From Gymnopilus junonius (taxonomy: Eukaryota > Basidiomycota > Agaricomycetes > Agaricales > Galerinaceae), in the NCBI GenBank assembly GCA_015501075.1, contig JADNYJ010000051.1, forward strand, positions 62,001 through 126,000: 64,000 nt of DNA, written 5' to 3'. Below are positions 23,597 through 36,369 of the stretch, one piece after another. The translations under genes were made by a program, and so were the position numbers. Each line of letters starts with the position of its first letter. The first letter of the stretch is position 1. The notes under the pieces are model-generated. The model saw only the letters and a list, made by a program, of their open reading frames with translations, made no database searches and was not told the origin of the DNA.

Positions 23597-25767
23597 TTAC
23601 GGCCTCAATGCAACCTTGCACGCAGCCTTGCTCTTCATTTTCTCAAGAGCTTTATCAAACTCCCTGATTGAGAAAACGTCCGTAACCTAGGTGAAAGTGA
23701 AAGTGCTTAGCATGGTGGATGATGCATGTGCCACGAAAATGCAAAAGACGTCAGGGAAACGTATAGAAAGCAAGAATTTTCCCAGTGGCTGAGGCAGAAT
23801 GAGGAGCTGGACTCACCATGCCCTTAACCTTGATTTTGCCGCTGTCCAGGTAAGCGACAGCCCGAGGGAAACAGTGTGTCTGGGCAAAAGAACCGATGAT
23901 CTGGACAAATAGGATGTGTTCAGTTAGGTTTATTACATATAGAAAGGAAACAGTCAGCAAGGAGTGATAACGAACCTTGATCTCGTCTTGGAATATCTTA
24001 GCAGGCGACCAATGGACTTGATCACTATTGGAATAAACCCCATAGATCATCAAGGATCCCCCCCTGCGAACAAAGTTTATGGCATTGTTCGCTACTTGCT
24101 CCGACCCAGTCGCTTCGATCTGCAAAGTAGTAAGTGTATAAAATTAGATACGTAGCTCAAGCTCAAAACTAAATTTGAGGGATTAATTTAATTTTAATGA
24201 AAATCAGAAGCGTTGCAAGATTAGTAAAAAGTAAAGTAAAAAGTCAACTTTATACGCAAAAGAGGCAAGAAAGGAAAGAAAGAAAGAATTGTTGTACTTA
24301 CAACGACGTCGAACCCGTGTTTGTAATCTTCCTTCAGTTTGGCCCATTGGTGCGCAGGGTTTTCACGATCCAATTCGACGTACTCGTCGCCTGCCTCGAG
24401 GTCTCGTGCGATTTGTGTCTTGATGCCTTTGTTGGCGGCAATGACAACCTTTGAAGCGCCGTTTAGCTTCAAGAGCTGGGCTAGAATGAGACCTGGATAA
24501 ATTATTTTCGTCAGTGATCCACGGTGATCAATTAGAATATCATTTCTCTTCCGTCGTAGAAGGAAAAAGAGCAAGGGAAAAAGTAGTAATACATGAAAGG
24601 AAATGAAAGGAAAAATAGAAGCAGCAATGTGTGAAGTAATATATACTTACCAGTAGGACCAGCACCGAGAATCAGGGCTTCGAATCCGACGCCAGGATTA
24701 AGCTTGTCCAGACCATGGATAGCACACGAAGCAGGTTCCACAAGGGTCGCTTCTTCGTCCGTTAGATTATGAATCTTATAAACCTTCTTGCTCTGTCTAA
24801 AAAAATTCAGATTCAGAAAGGGTTACGACTCTGAATCTTTTCGCTTTTTTCCTTGGGAACCCCAGAACCCCATGCCATCCGGGATTCCACTGATAGTTCG
24901 AATGGAACTGGAAGGAGTGAAAGGAAATAAAGAGAAGAAGAAGACGCACATGGCCACATATTCAGCGAATCCACCCGCCATTGTAACACCGAGGCTCTCA
25001 AAGTTTTCGCATAGCACATGTTGTCCGCGGCGGCAATAGGTACATGCTTCGCACTGGCGATGCACACAGTGTGTATGCATATGATGTTGAATCATGATGA
25101 TATCATATCATAGGAGTTACCAGAGAAATGACGTTCCATCAGCATGGGCGAAGGTAGGCAAATGATGGAATGAGAATTGAGAAAAGACCAAAAGGCTCGA
25201 CTAGAAACGCACAAGGATCGTGTTATCTGCGACGCAGCGATCGCCAACAGAAAATCCTTTAACCGCATTGCCCACTTGGGTGATTACACCGACAATCTCA
25301 TGGCCTGGAATGAGCTAAATGGGAATGTTGGCTCTGATTAAGCGATTTGTGCAGAAAACGGCAGGACCGCCTGCTTGGTAGGCTGTTTACTTACTGGGAA
25401 TTTGCCAATGAATTCTCCCTATGATAAGAGTCGTATTTCAGAAGAGATGAGAAACTGCAATGTCGAGGTTCGAAAACGATCACTGACTTCTGCTAAATGG
25501 TTGTCCGTGCCACAAATTCCACAGCATGTAACTTTAATCAACACCCAAAAACGTCGTTAAATTGATCACTGCGCGGGATGACAAAGTGCCTATGTATTAA
25601 CTCACCTTTGATAAGCACTTGGTCGTCTCTAATTTGTGGGATTGGCACTTTCACGATCTCTAATTCTCGTGGCTGCGCATTGAGAGGAAGTCGAGAAACT
25701 TTAAGTTGTCAAGAACTAATTAGAGACTGTGCGATTCACTTACGGCATGATAGCATACTGCGTCCAT
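23597..25767 (-). CDS. Zinc-dependent alcohol/polyol dehydrogenase (MDR superfamily)
   Basis: A medium-chain dehydrogenase/reductase with both zinc sites. The start at 25767 gives [20 protein letters not shown] after one intron. Catalytic zinc ligands are visible in CGICGTDNH and in the GHE of [16 protein letters not shown]. The structural zinc Cys cluster is in [19 protein letters not shown]. The Rossmann nucleotide-binding motif is [10 protein letters not shown], followed by [18 protein letters not shown]. The end reads [19 protein letters not shown] before the TAA at 23597-23599. It resembles sorbitol, arabinitol or threonine dehydrogenases and probably oxidises a polyol or secondary alcohol with NAD(P); the substrate is not predictable. 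About ten small exons are used. It is divergent from LYS2, with a tRNA gene between them. Confidence 0.82.
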
Positions 25768-26171
25768 CGTTGACATTCCGAGGTCTTTGATTTCGGTGAA
25801 AGTAGATCTCGCGCTGTCAAATTACTGACACTGGTGTTCGAAATGGTCTCGAGGAGGGAAGTGGGAGGTGTAAAACCTGTCCACAGGCATGCTGCTATAA
25901 AGTACCCATGGATGTACGGTCCGGAGAAGAGAGATTAGGGGTGTTGGCACTGGTGAAAGCGGGTCATGAGTTGAGATAGGAGCGGACCGACTCCGAGAGA
26001 AATAATTATAATATTGATGCGTCGGTCACGGTAAAGTTCAGGAGTGCTGGATTGGCAAGTACTTTAAATGATATTTACGTGTGTTATAAAATCGACAGGT
26101 ATGCGTTGACCCTTCCTTCAGACAAAAGAAAATTGGCGGAAGAAATAAAAAAATACAACCTATATAATCAT

Positions 26172-26252
26172 TCCCTCTAGCCGACTTGAACGACTGACCT
26201 CGTCATTTCGTACTCGTACTAGTGACGCGCTCTACCACTGAGCTAAGAGGGA
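26172..26252 (-). tRNA. trnT(AGU): tRNA-Thr (anticodon AGT) with a short intron
   Basis: Read on the minus strand, a cloverleaf forms. The 7-bp acceptor stem TCCCTCT pairs with AGAGGGA. The D arm is GCTC..GAGC with loop AGTGGTA. The anticodon stem CGTCA pairs with TGACG, and the T arm has loop TTCAAGT. Between the anticodon stems are 17 nt. Taking a normal 7-nt loop CTAGTAA leaves a 10-nt intron after position 37, where nuclear tRNA introns occur, and gives anticodon AGT (threonine). A B-box-like sequence (GTTCAAGTC) is present. It lies about 140 bp upstream of the LYS2 start, on the opposite strand. Confidence 0.82.
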
Positions 26253-26390
26253 CGACGAAATTAAAAGAAGACAACAGATCATGGGTAAATGACAAGGGAA
26301 TCGATATCTGTCACGAGCTTGTCTAGATATAGCCGACTAGATCATTCAAAAAATATCTGAAAGTGACTCGACCAGTTCCTGCAACGAGCC

Positions 26391-29300
26391 ATGGCGCACG
26401 AGCGACTACGGAGAGTTCTCGGAAGACTCCAGAATCTCCCTTCGATCTCCCTCCCCACAGATTACCCAAGGCCCACTGGGACCAACAAATTAATTGAGTC
26501 GGTTCAACTCGCTCAGCTGTCTGAGCAAACATGTCTCAGTCTCCTCAACTCGCGCTGTATACCCAACATGAAGATGAGGACTCGGACTCGGATAGCCATC
26601 TGTGAAGCGGCCTTCTGCATTCCATCTGCTCCTGGCAGCATTCACTGTTCTCTTACATCGCTATACAGGGACACGGACATTGTCGTTGGTTCATCGTCTG
26701 CTTCTGCACGCGATCCTCTTATTCTTCGGTTATCTGTCGAACCAACGGATCCTTATTGGGCTGTTGTTCGGCGTGTGCAGCAAGTGGAAAAGGAAGCAGA
26801 AGCCGATGCTCTTCCATATGACATGATTACTCAGGCACTCAACAAGGGCAAAGAAGACGGCGTCGATCGACCACTATTCCGTGTCCGTTTCTTCGACGAA
26901 ACGGATGAGCCGACGGACACCTTCATTCGTTCCACCAGCTTACTTCAGATCTGACTATCTTTGTGACTCGACCACCTTCATCTACCAGGGAATCCATCGC
27001 TCCTCACATCTCTCTTCGCATTCTCTACAACTCCCTTCTTTTCACCTCTGCCAGAGTAACGACGTTTATTGATCAACTATCGTCCTTCTTCGCAAGGTTT
27101 CCTCCAGTCCTCTTTCACCAGTTGGTTCTGTACCACTGTTAACCCCAAGTCAAAAGGCCAAGCTTCCCGATCCCACTGCTGATCTTGATTGGTGTGGTTG
27201 GAAGGGCGCCATCACCGACGTCTTCTCTCATAATGCGCGCAGCCATCCTGACCGACCTTGCGTGGTCCAAAGCTTGCCCGCAGAGTCGCTTGCCGTTCCA
27301 CATGAAAAAAGTCGTTTTCTCATACGGTGCAATTTTACGAGCCTCCAACGTCCTGGCTCACCATCTCATCAAAAACGGCATCCAAAGAGAAGAAGTCGTC
27401 ATGGTCTATGCCCACCGCAGCGTCGACCTCGTTGTCGCCGTCATGGCCGTCCTCAAAGCAGGAGCTATATTCTCCGTCATCGGTCTGTCACATAATTCCT
27501 CTTCAGCCTTATTCGGAACACTCATGGTGCTCATCCCTGTCATATAGATCCGGCTTATCCTCCATCTCGACAAATTATCTACCTTCGCGTTGCTCAACCA
27601 CGCGGTTTGGTGGTGCTCAAAGGTGCAGGCGCGATCGGCCCTTCAGTTCGTGAATTCCTTTCGGAGGAACTAAGCATCAAAGTCGAAGTGCCCGCTCTGG
27701 AAGTGTTCCCCGACGGAACCATCGTCGGTGGCAAGGATAATACAACTGATGATGTCCTCAGAGGTCATGCTCATCTTGGGAACACTGACCCCAATGTTTC
27801 ACTTGTCCAGACAGTGTTGGTACCCTGTCATTTACCAGTGGAAGTACTGGTATTCCCAAGGGCGTTAGAGGCCGACATTTCAGTTTGACCCATTTCTTCC
27901 CTTGGATGGGCCAAAGATTTGGGCTCGATGAGACTTCCAATTCACCATGCTCAGTGGAATTGCTCATGATCCTATTCAGAGAGACAGTTCGTTGATTTTT
28001 TTTTTCATCATGTCAACTAAAAATATCTAATGTTTTTCTACAGTGTTCACTCCTCTATTTTTCGGAGCCCAACTCCATGTCCCAACAGTCGACGACATCG
28101 GCACGCCCGGTCGTCTAGCAGAATGGATGGCCAACAGCGAGGTTACTGTCACCCATCTTACCCCCGCCATGGGCCAGCTCCTCTCAGCTCAAGCCACGCG
28201 CCAAATCCCCACCCTTTTCAACGCCTTCTTCGTCGGCGACGTCCTCACCAAGCGCGACTGCCTTCGTTTACAAGCACTGGCAGCCAACGTACGCATTATC
28301 AACATGTATGGTACCACAGAAACCCAGCGCGCTGTGTCGTACTTTACCATCCCTCCTGTATCGGAAGATTCCACTTTCCTGGCGACCCAGAAGGATATCA
28401 TGCCCGCTGGTGAGGGCATGATTGACGTGCAGCTTTTGGTGGTAAACAGGAATGACAGGAATGTGCCCTGCGCTGTGGGTGAGGTTGGCGAAATTTATGT
28501 TCGTTCGGGTGGCTTGGCGGAGGGTTATTTGGACCAGGATGCCAGCGCGGAGAAGTTTGTGAATAATTGGTTCTGCACGAATGTGGTTAGGAAGGACACC
28601 ATTATGCACCCTGAAGATGACCTCGCTGGTCCAGAAGCACTGCACTGGAAGGGCGTCAGGGATAGGATGTATCGCTCCGGCGATCTTGGGCGGTACCTCC
28701 CCAACGGCATCGTAGAATGCACAGGAAGAGCAGACGACCAGGTCAAGATCCGTGGATTCCGTATCGAGCTGGGCGAGATTGATACCCACCTCAGCCAGCA
28801 CCCTCTCGTGCGGGAGAATGTGACGCTTGTAAGGAGGGACAAAGACGAGGAGAAGATTCTCGTTAGTTATTTCGTTCCTCTTGATGGACCAGCTTTGCAG
28901 GGGTATGCAAGCGATGTCAAGGATGATGAAGAGGATGCGAAGGGTCTTCTGAAGGGAATAAGGAAGTACAGGAGGTTGATCAAGGATATTAGGGAACATT
29001 TGAAGAAGAAATTGCCTAGTTATAGCATTCCTTCTCGTAGGTCCTCCTCTTTTTTTCTCGGAACTTTTTCTAACAATGTTCGGTTCAAGTGTTGGTCCCG
29101 CTAGCCCGGATGCCCCTCAATCCAAATGGCAAAATCGACAAGCCCGCACTTCCTTTCCCTGACACAGCCCAAGCCTCATTCGTAGCACCTGCCCCTTCTA
29201 CCACCACCGGCGGGGCCAGCTCAACGGAAACGACGATGCAGTCCATCTGGGCCTCCATCCTCCCCAACGCTCCCCAGCCCATTCCATCCGATGAAAGCTT

Positions 29301-30979
29301 CTTCGATCTTGGTGGTCATTCTATCTTGGCTACCCGACTGATCTTCGAGATCCGCAAGGTGTTCGTGGTCGATGCTCCGCTTGGGTTGATCTTTGAGCAG
29401 CCGACGATTGCAGGGCTTGTCAAGGCCGTTGACAGGTTGAGGAACAATGACCTTGGGTTTGCTATTAACAGTGACAAGGAGGCTGTTACGCCTGGACAAG
29501 AGGCTGGAGCAGCTGCCACTGGAGACGCGAAAGCTGCTGCAGCGCAGGCTGTTGAATATGGGCAAGATTATTTGACGTTGTTGGACAAGCTCCAGCCTTC
29601 TTATCCTGCTCTTCCTTCCGATTTCAATGACCACCCTCTCACGGTGTTCCTAACGGGAGCCACTGGTTTCCTAGGTGCTTTCGTCCTTCACAATCTCTTG
29701 TCGCGAAACGAGCGGGTGAAGAAAGTCATTTGCCTCGTTCGTGCCAAGAGTGTCGAGCAAGGTCTTGCACGGCTCAAGGAAGGATCGGTCGATAGAGGCG
29801 TTTGGTCAGATGACTGGGTGACGAGTGGGAGATTGGAAGTCGTTACTGGGGATCTTGGATTGAGCCTCTTTGGTCTGGGCGAGGAGGCTTGGAACAGGAT
29901 TGCTGGTGAGGCAGATGCGGTGCTACATAATGGTGCTTTGGTGAGGATGCTTTGGCGATAGCATTTGGTTTTTGTCCTTCTAACTTTTTTTTTTCTAGGT
30001 TCATTGGGTTTTCCCTTACGAGAAACTGCGCTCGCCCAATGTCCTTGGAACGATCACGGCCATCAACCTGGCATCGACTGGCAAGCCCAAGGTCATTGTC
30101 TTCGTCTCATCCACTTCGGCTATCGACACGGACCACTATGTTCAGCTTTCTGAGTCAATAGTCAGAAGCGATAGCAAAGTCAAGGGTGTACCAGAGAGCG
30201 ATGACCTCGAAGGTGCCAAATCATCTCTCAAGACTGGCTATGGCCAAAGCAATGGGTTTCTGAGAAGCTGCTGTTTGAGGCGGAAGGCGTGGCCTCAGAG
30301 GTCATATTGTCCGACCAGGGTATGTTGTTGGTGACTCACATACTGCTGGTGAGTGCTTTACTTCCACTTCATGGTATCTTCTTGCTGATGAAGAACATTT
30401 TCAGTGACGAACACAGATGACTTCATCTGGAGATTAGTCAAGGGGTGCGTCCAGCTCGGCCTCGTTCCTGACATCAACAACACCATCAACATGGTACCTG
30501 TTGACCACGTCGCCCGCTGCACGTCCTTGGCAGCTGTCTCACCTCTCCCCAATGCACCTCTCTCGGTTCTGCACATCACAGCCCGTCCTCTGCCCACATT
30601 CAACGGCATGCTCTCCTCCTTGGTACAATACGGCTTCCCCACAGAACCATGCGAGTACCTCGTCTGGAGGCGCAAGCTCGAGCAACACGTCATGGAGGTG
30701 CAAGATAACGCGCTCTTCCCTCTCCTGCACTTTGTGCTTGATGATTTACCGACGAGCACCAAAGCACCCGAGTTGGACGATTCTAATACCGTGGCTTTGT
30801 TGAGGCAAGATGGGGGCGAGCTGTCATCGACTGTTGATGACTCGCTTATGGGATTATACCTGGCCTGGCTTGTGGGCGCGGGCTTCCTTCCGCTGCCTTC
30901 CCTGCCTTCTCCACAAAAGGCCTTGCCCACGCTGGCCAGCGCAGGAACCATCAAGGCTGCCGGTCGCACTGGGGTCTAA
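26391..30979 (+). CDS. LYS2: L-2-aminoadipate reductase (Lys2), with many single-base frameshifts
   Basis: Lys2 is the large carrier-domain enzyme of the fungal lysine pathway. It adenylates alpha-aminoadipate, loads it on a phosphopantetheine arm and reduces it to the semialdehyde with NADPH. All three parts are visible: adenylation domain ([52 protein letters not shown]), carrier site ([14 protein letters not shown]) and C-terminal reductase ([30 protein letters not shown]). Introns near 27482, 27987, 29036 and 29940 are convincing. The frame breaks about ten times, near 26548, 26602, 26670, 26939, 27118, 27305, 27805, 27940, 30252 and 30283. In each case family-like sequence resumes at once in another frame. 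Nine are apparent 1-nt losses and one an extra A. The stretch 28043-29940 is clean. Either the consensus sequence is faulty or the gene is a very young pseudogene. Confidence 0.85.
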
Positions 30980-31334
30980 AATCGCAATCAACAATGCATA
31001 GATTGCCTAACGAAAGAATGAAATCTAATGTAATATCTCCGTTGACAATGTCATGTAAAAAAGTAAAACTCTATCAACTCTATCTCGTTCACTGAATGGT
31101 CACCATTGATATTCCAAATCCAGAGGGATGACAATGAGCAAATTTTATTCGGTTCTTTCGATTCATACGTTCATAGAAATACAGAACATGATGTGCGAGC
31201 AACGAAGCTGCAGTACAAACGGTACAAATAAATATATAATCAGATGCAATTTTTTGAAAACGAAGAGCAAATCCAGAGCATAGGGTGCAATAATGCTGAA
31301 GAACAGAAGGAATTCGAAACACAAAGAAATGGCC
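30980..31334. terminator. Convergent 3' region between LYS2 and GNAT-like gene
   Basis: About 355 bp between the LYS2 stop and the 3' end of the minus-strand gene. It is AT-rich with no open frame of note, and is expected to hold both polyadenylation regions. No specific signal was assigned. Confidence 0.35.
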
Positions 31335-33260
31335 CTAATTGTCCAATACAACCCATTCTGCAGAACCAGAGGTCCTGCTAGAAGCGCTGCTGCTAGTTTT
31401 AAAGCTCAATCCTCCTGTCCTTCTACGGCGAGTAGATGGACCAACGATTGGCTGATTGGTCCGAACAAAGGTGGGAGGAGGGACTGCAGCCCGTGGGATT
31501 TCCCTATCACCGCCTGGCGCATGTTGTGGGCGCAATCTCGGCTGCATCTCACCTGGCCTGACATTTTCTGATGAGATCCTTCTTCTTTTTGTGTTGGATG
31601 CGATAGACGGAACGGATCTGTCTGTACCAGCGGTGCTTTGGGTTTCTGAATCGGTGCAGTCGACAACAAGGGGTGCAGCTTCGTATGCTCTCTGACGAAT
31701 TGTTTCCGTGCTTGTACTTCGCTTTAGCGTCTTTTCTTCCAACCGATGCAGCTCGTCAAGCTCGCGTTGGTGGCGGGTAAGGATTTCGTCCCAGAGTGAG
31801 GTTGTACGCAAACGAACTGAGGAAGAATTGTTATTATTGTCGTACACCCACTCAGTCGCAAGCATGGCGAAGTAGGTGACGTCTTTCCATTCCTGAGCAA
31901 TGGGACTATAAAACGCACGTCGTCGGGTTCCTTCGTGACGGAATCCACTACACCGAATTGTTAATTCAGGAACACGCAGTAGATAATAATAAAAACATAC
32001 GAAGCTGATAGAAGTTGGAGCGTGTACAATTTTTCGTCATTCTCGACGACAATTGATTGGAGACGGTGGCACTGCTTGTCTTCGAAGGCCTCTTCCACGG
32101 CTTTGTTTAGTGCCTCCGCCAGATATTCTTTCTTCCTGTATTCGGGAACAAAGTAGAAACCCAGGTTGCATTCTCCCATGTGTAAAGGGTCGTTGAAGGT
32201 CTGTGGGGTCCAGAGGTAGATAAGCCCAATGGGCTTATTGCACGGCGTGCTACCTATGTTAGGAAGAGACCCAGGGGATGTCGGAGGACGGGCTGCTTGA
32301 CGGGCACGTCTAGCTTGCTTTCTCTCATATTCTGCTACCCTCAAGGCACGAAGGCGATCTCTATATTGGACAGCTTGTTCATAAATGAAGGTGTCCATTT
32401 CAGGGATTGTGGGGATCTCAGGAGGCGGGGGAACGGGTGTGTCGTATTGCTCTGGCTCGAGATATTCGCGCCCAAATTCTTTGTCCACCAAGACAGGTTC
32501 TATCGGCTTGTAGAACTGCAGGCCAGTCAGAGGTTCAACAGATGAAGATTGGTAAACAGGCTGTTCATCTAATAGAGTGTCCTCCGGCCAATTGATATAA
32601 TTGGCGGTATTTTCGTCCATCTGAGTTTCTGGGTCGGTCGAGATGGTATCCTGGTCATCGTGCATAGATTCTTCATCGTCGAAATCTTCAGGTTTCGTTG
32701 GAGGAACGATGGGCTCAAAGTCATCATCCTCGAGCTTGTCTAAGAAGGCTTCTCTCCATTTTAGGACTTTGTCTTGTTCTGAGAGGGCTGCATAGCGAGA
32801 GTAAATTTCATCCTCTGATAGCTCTTCATCCTCCGAAGGTGATATTATTGAGAAGTTGCTGGTCACACTTGAGGTAGGTGGTGACTAGAAACGTGAATCA
32901 GTAGAACACAGCAAGCAGTATGACTCGATCACTAACAGAGGGTCTAGAAGAAGCGGGGTAAGCGGACTCTGATACAGCTTCAGATGCGTCTTCTGGCTCT
33001 CCTTCTGCATCTTCTTCTCCTCCTTCATCGCTAGCAGGAGTAGCCGTCGTCTCAACACTGATGACGGCGAAATAGTGGGCACAGGTAGCAAAAGAAAGGA
33101 GATCATCAGGGCTAAGCGTCTCCACTGTCGCCTTCTGCATCTCCCGGAAATACGACTCTAGAAGGTCAATGTTGTCATCTTGACCCTCCAAGCCCCTCGT
33201 AACGAGCAACTTCTCAACAGGCTTAGACGGAGCATCCTGCTCAGTGAAGCCTACGGGCAT
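31335..33260 (-). CDS. GNAT-like N-acetyltransferase-domain protein
   Basis: A protein of about 590 residues encoded in three exons. The N-terminal part starts at ATG 33260 (MPVGFTEQDAPSKPVEKLLV) and ends in an acidic Ser/Glu-rich stretch. A 51-nt intron near 32888-32938 joins RPS to SPPTSSVTSNFSIIS. The middle holds a GNAT-like fold: a substrate-like strand GLIYLWTPQTFNDPLHMGEC, LGFYFVPEYRKKEYLAEALN, a conserved motif-B-like helix, LQSIVVENDEKLYTLQLLSA, and after another intron the hallmark GFRHEGTRRRAFYSPIAQEW. The C-terminal 150 residues are low complexity with basic patches (KRRRI, RRRRTG). Acetyltransferase activity is inferred; the donor-binding loop is not a strict RxxGxG/A, so it could be divergent or inactive. 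An open frame extends upstream of 33260, so a longer N-terminus is possible. Confidence 0.7.
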
Positions 33261-34062
33261 TACGATAGTGAGAGAAGGTGGGAAGGACGGGCGTCTGTTG
33301 ATACTGCGTGAGCCGCATTTATATAGATCGGGCTGTGAATTGACTCGAGTGTTGATGTGACTCGTGGTCAAACCGTCAACCCCATTTCTGATTTTGCCCA
33401 CATCCCTTCCATGCATGTGCCATTCGTGGAGATTGCATTGCTCCCAATATAGCCGCACTGCAGAAATCTCAGCTTTATGTACGTAAGAGTTATAGAGGAC
33501 TAGCTGGCTCACTTCTGCTACAGGCCTCCCTTACATGAGTGACTTATTGTCGAGCAATAAAGATCGAAGACCTCGCAGACGCTGAGCAACAGCGAGTTGT
33601 GCGATTATCCAGGATTTCTGCGGCATTTGCGGGGCATATGCGCATTTCGGGGGTCAACGAAAATAACAGTTCTATAACCTATATGCCATCTAGATAAAAC
33701 AGACATAGTCCAGATAATCTCATCGGGTACAACTGGCCGACGGAGAAGCCAGTTGCAAGCTTCAATCAGAAACAACCTTCAATGGCTAAAATACTCCTCG
33801 TGTTCCGAAAAGGACTCATCTCTTCATATCCATGGGAATCGGAAATTGGAGGTGAGCGCATCACAGATACGTATCATACAGGAGGACCTGGGCGCCAGAA
33901 TTTTTTCGTCCACAGGCAACCGGGGACTGACAAATCCGACATCAAACTTGAGAGGATGAAGAGCGTATACTCAATGGGTCTTGGGAGGCATACAAATGCA
34001 TATCATATTTCATGGGCGACAGCGAAAAGGAAAAATGTAATATGGAAGGAAATATAAGACGC
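33261..34062. promoter_or_regulatory. Spacer between GNAT-like gene and eL42
   Basis: About 800 bp upstream of the GNAT-like gene and downstream of eL42 (both minus). A frame without a stop continues upstream of 33260 for about 80 codons but shows no conserved motif. No other feature was recognised. Confidence 0.35.
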
Positions 34063-34722
<660 letters not shown>

Positions 34723-35009
34723 CTTGCTGGCGACGACGACGAGGCTTACCGTTTGCTGTGACTGTGTTGATCGTCTCACACCCGGCAATCGCCGAGCTTC
34801 AATTGCTATACAGTTTTAGAAATAGAGTTCTAGCGGAGTTTGTATTAAGTCGCGGCTATCAATATCCCTTCATTGACAGGCAGAATTTCGTGTCTTCCTT
34901 CATTCTGTCTTATTGTTCTAGTGCTCCCCTGATACTAAGTTATTGAGCTTTCAGACTCTTTTGACTACGCCCTTCTATGAATCAGGGATAATAGGGTCAA
35001 TTGAATATT

Positions 35010-36174
35010 TCAAATCTCCGGGCAAATAAAATCGACTAAAGCTTTTAACGCCTCATACTTGGCTTCGTTCTTGCTCAACTGCCGCCGCACTGATTCCATA
35101 TAATCCTTCAGTGGTATCCTCCCCGAGGTGAATGTATGATCATTTATTTCCGTGCCTTCTTCTTGTAAGTGGGAGGTGTATTCAACTGCGTGCTCCAGTG
35201 CTTTCTTGCTTTCCATCAACTTTTTGGTCCTTGGTCCCAGGTCTTTAATTTCCAGGAGCTCAACCGCCTTCTTGTATCACTCCTCTGTGACTAAAGAAGG
35301 ACCTAGTGCTAGTCTCTAGGCTAGGGAAAGGGAATCAGATCTCTGTGGAGGCAATAGTCCAGCCTGAGATGCCAATTTCTTTTGCGACAGATATATCAGG
35401 CTTTGGAATCGGACGCGGTCCGCGACATCTTCGTCCTAGAAATTATCCATAAGTGTGGCCTCAGACTGATGAGGACAAGACATACATTTTTTGTTAAATA
35501 ACCAACAGAACTTTCCCCCATCGCATTCACTTCATTATCCGACATGCGCATGAGCCCGTAGAATTGACGTTCCTTCTCCAAGATCTCGTTTACTTGACTC
35601 ATGATTTTTACTTCCAACTCAGCTTCTCGCTCGGTGAACTTCTTCCGCTCAGCTAAAAGATTGGTCTCAAGCTGCTTACTGAGATTCTCAAAGGCTTCTT
35701 GTCACTATGAGGAACGATGTACGTCAGTTGTCCAGAGCGCTTTATCCTGATCAAATTCTCGTTGCCGCCTCTCCAGCTCGCGTTCCCGACGTTCCAATTC
35801 ACGTTCTCTGCGGTCGGATTCGCGTTCTCTGCGTTCCAATAATTGTTCATGATAATCAATATTTGGATGTGGCACTTCGCCTTTTACTTGGGGAGCCGTT
35901 GAAGTGGGTGTTCCCAGTGATATTTGACCGGCCTGGCATATCGGATCTTCGGCGATTCCGTTCTCTGCATTCTTCTCTTGACTAGCATCCCACATAAAGT
36001 TCCAACTATTTTTTGTCCGTCCATGCCTCCTGGAATCATTTCGCTGGCCTCGATGGCAAACATTACAGGCTCTTGTACAGGAGCCTCGACAGTGTTTTCC
36101 TGAATCTGGGCTGTGGTTCCTCCTGTTCCTGGAACATTCGGTAGGTCGTCGACTTGAGTTGATTCAGATAACAT
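35010..36174 (-). pseudogene. Decayed paralogue of the coiled-coil gene at 37315-38855
   Basis: The C-terminal part resembles the intact neighbour. Both have a D-x-(I/V)-ADR-(I/V)-R block, then a Gln/Lys helix leading to AGL, LSL-x-x-RLALGPS, a (V/K)ELL-x-x-KDL block, and an end with ALVDFIC versus AMVDYVC. Here the frame is broken by an in-frame TAG where the intact copy has the Trp of LSLTWR, and a TGA a few codons later (near 35310-35340). The N-terminal half, from ATG 36174, is unrelated: an acidic stretch and a highly charged RRERELERR repeat around 35780-35840 that predicts a single long helix. Function is unknown in both copies. The stops make the present copy unlikely to give a full product, unless unseen introns remove them. 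Confidence 0.55.
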
Positions 36175-36369
36175 TTTATGTTGATATCTAAGATACGATC
36201 TGAAGTCACGACTAATGCATCCGAAATACATACAAAAATGTTGAATCACTCACCAGAGTGAGAGATTTCTATTATATCTGATGCGTTAGGGGGGAACCGA
36301 ATCAAGTTACATATAGTCCATTATCCATCACTATGCAATAAATACTCATCGATAACCAGCCAGCCTCGT

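Noticed and set aside
28268..28999. Long minus-strand open frame opposite LYS2
   Set aside because: It is antisense to the intact, clearly homologous LYS2 adenylation region and has no motif of its own.
26391..30979. Calling LYS2 an NRPS-like secondary-metabolism reductase
   Set aside because: Order and motifs of the adenylation, carrier and reductase domains and the N-terminal [17 protein letters not shown] block fit aminoadipate reductase better.
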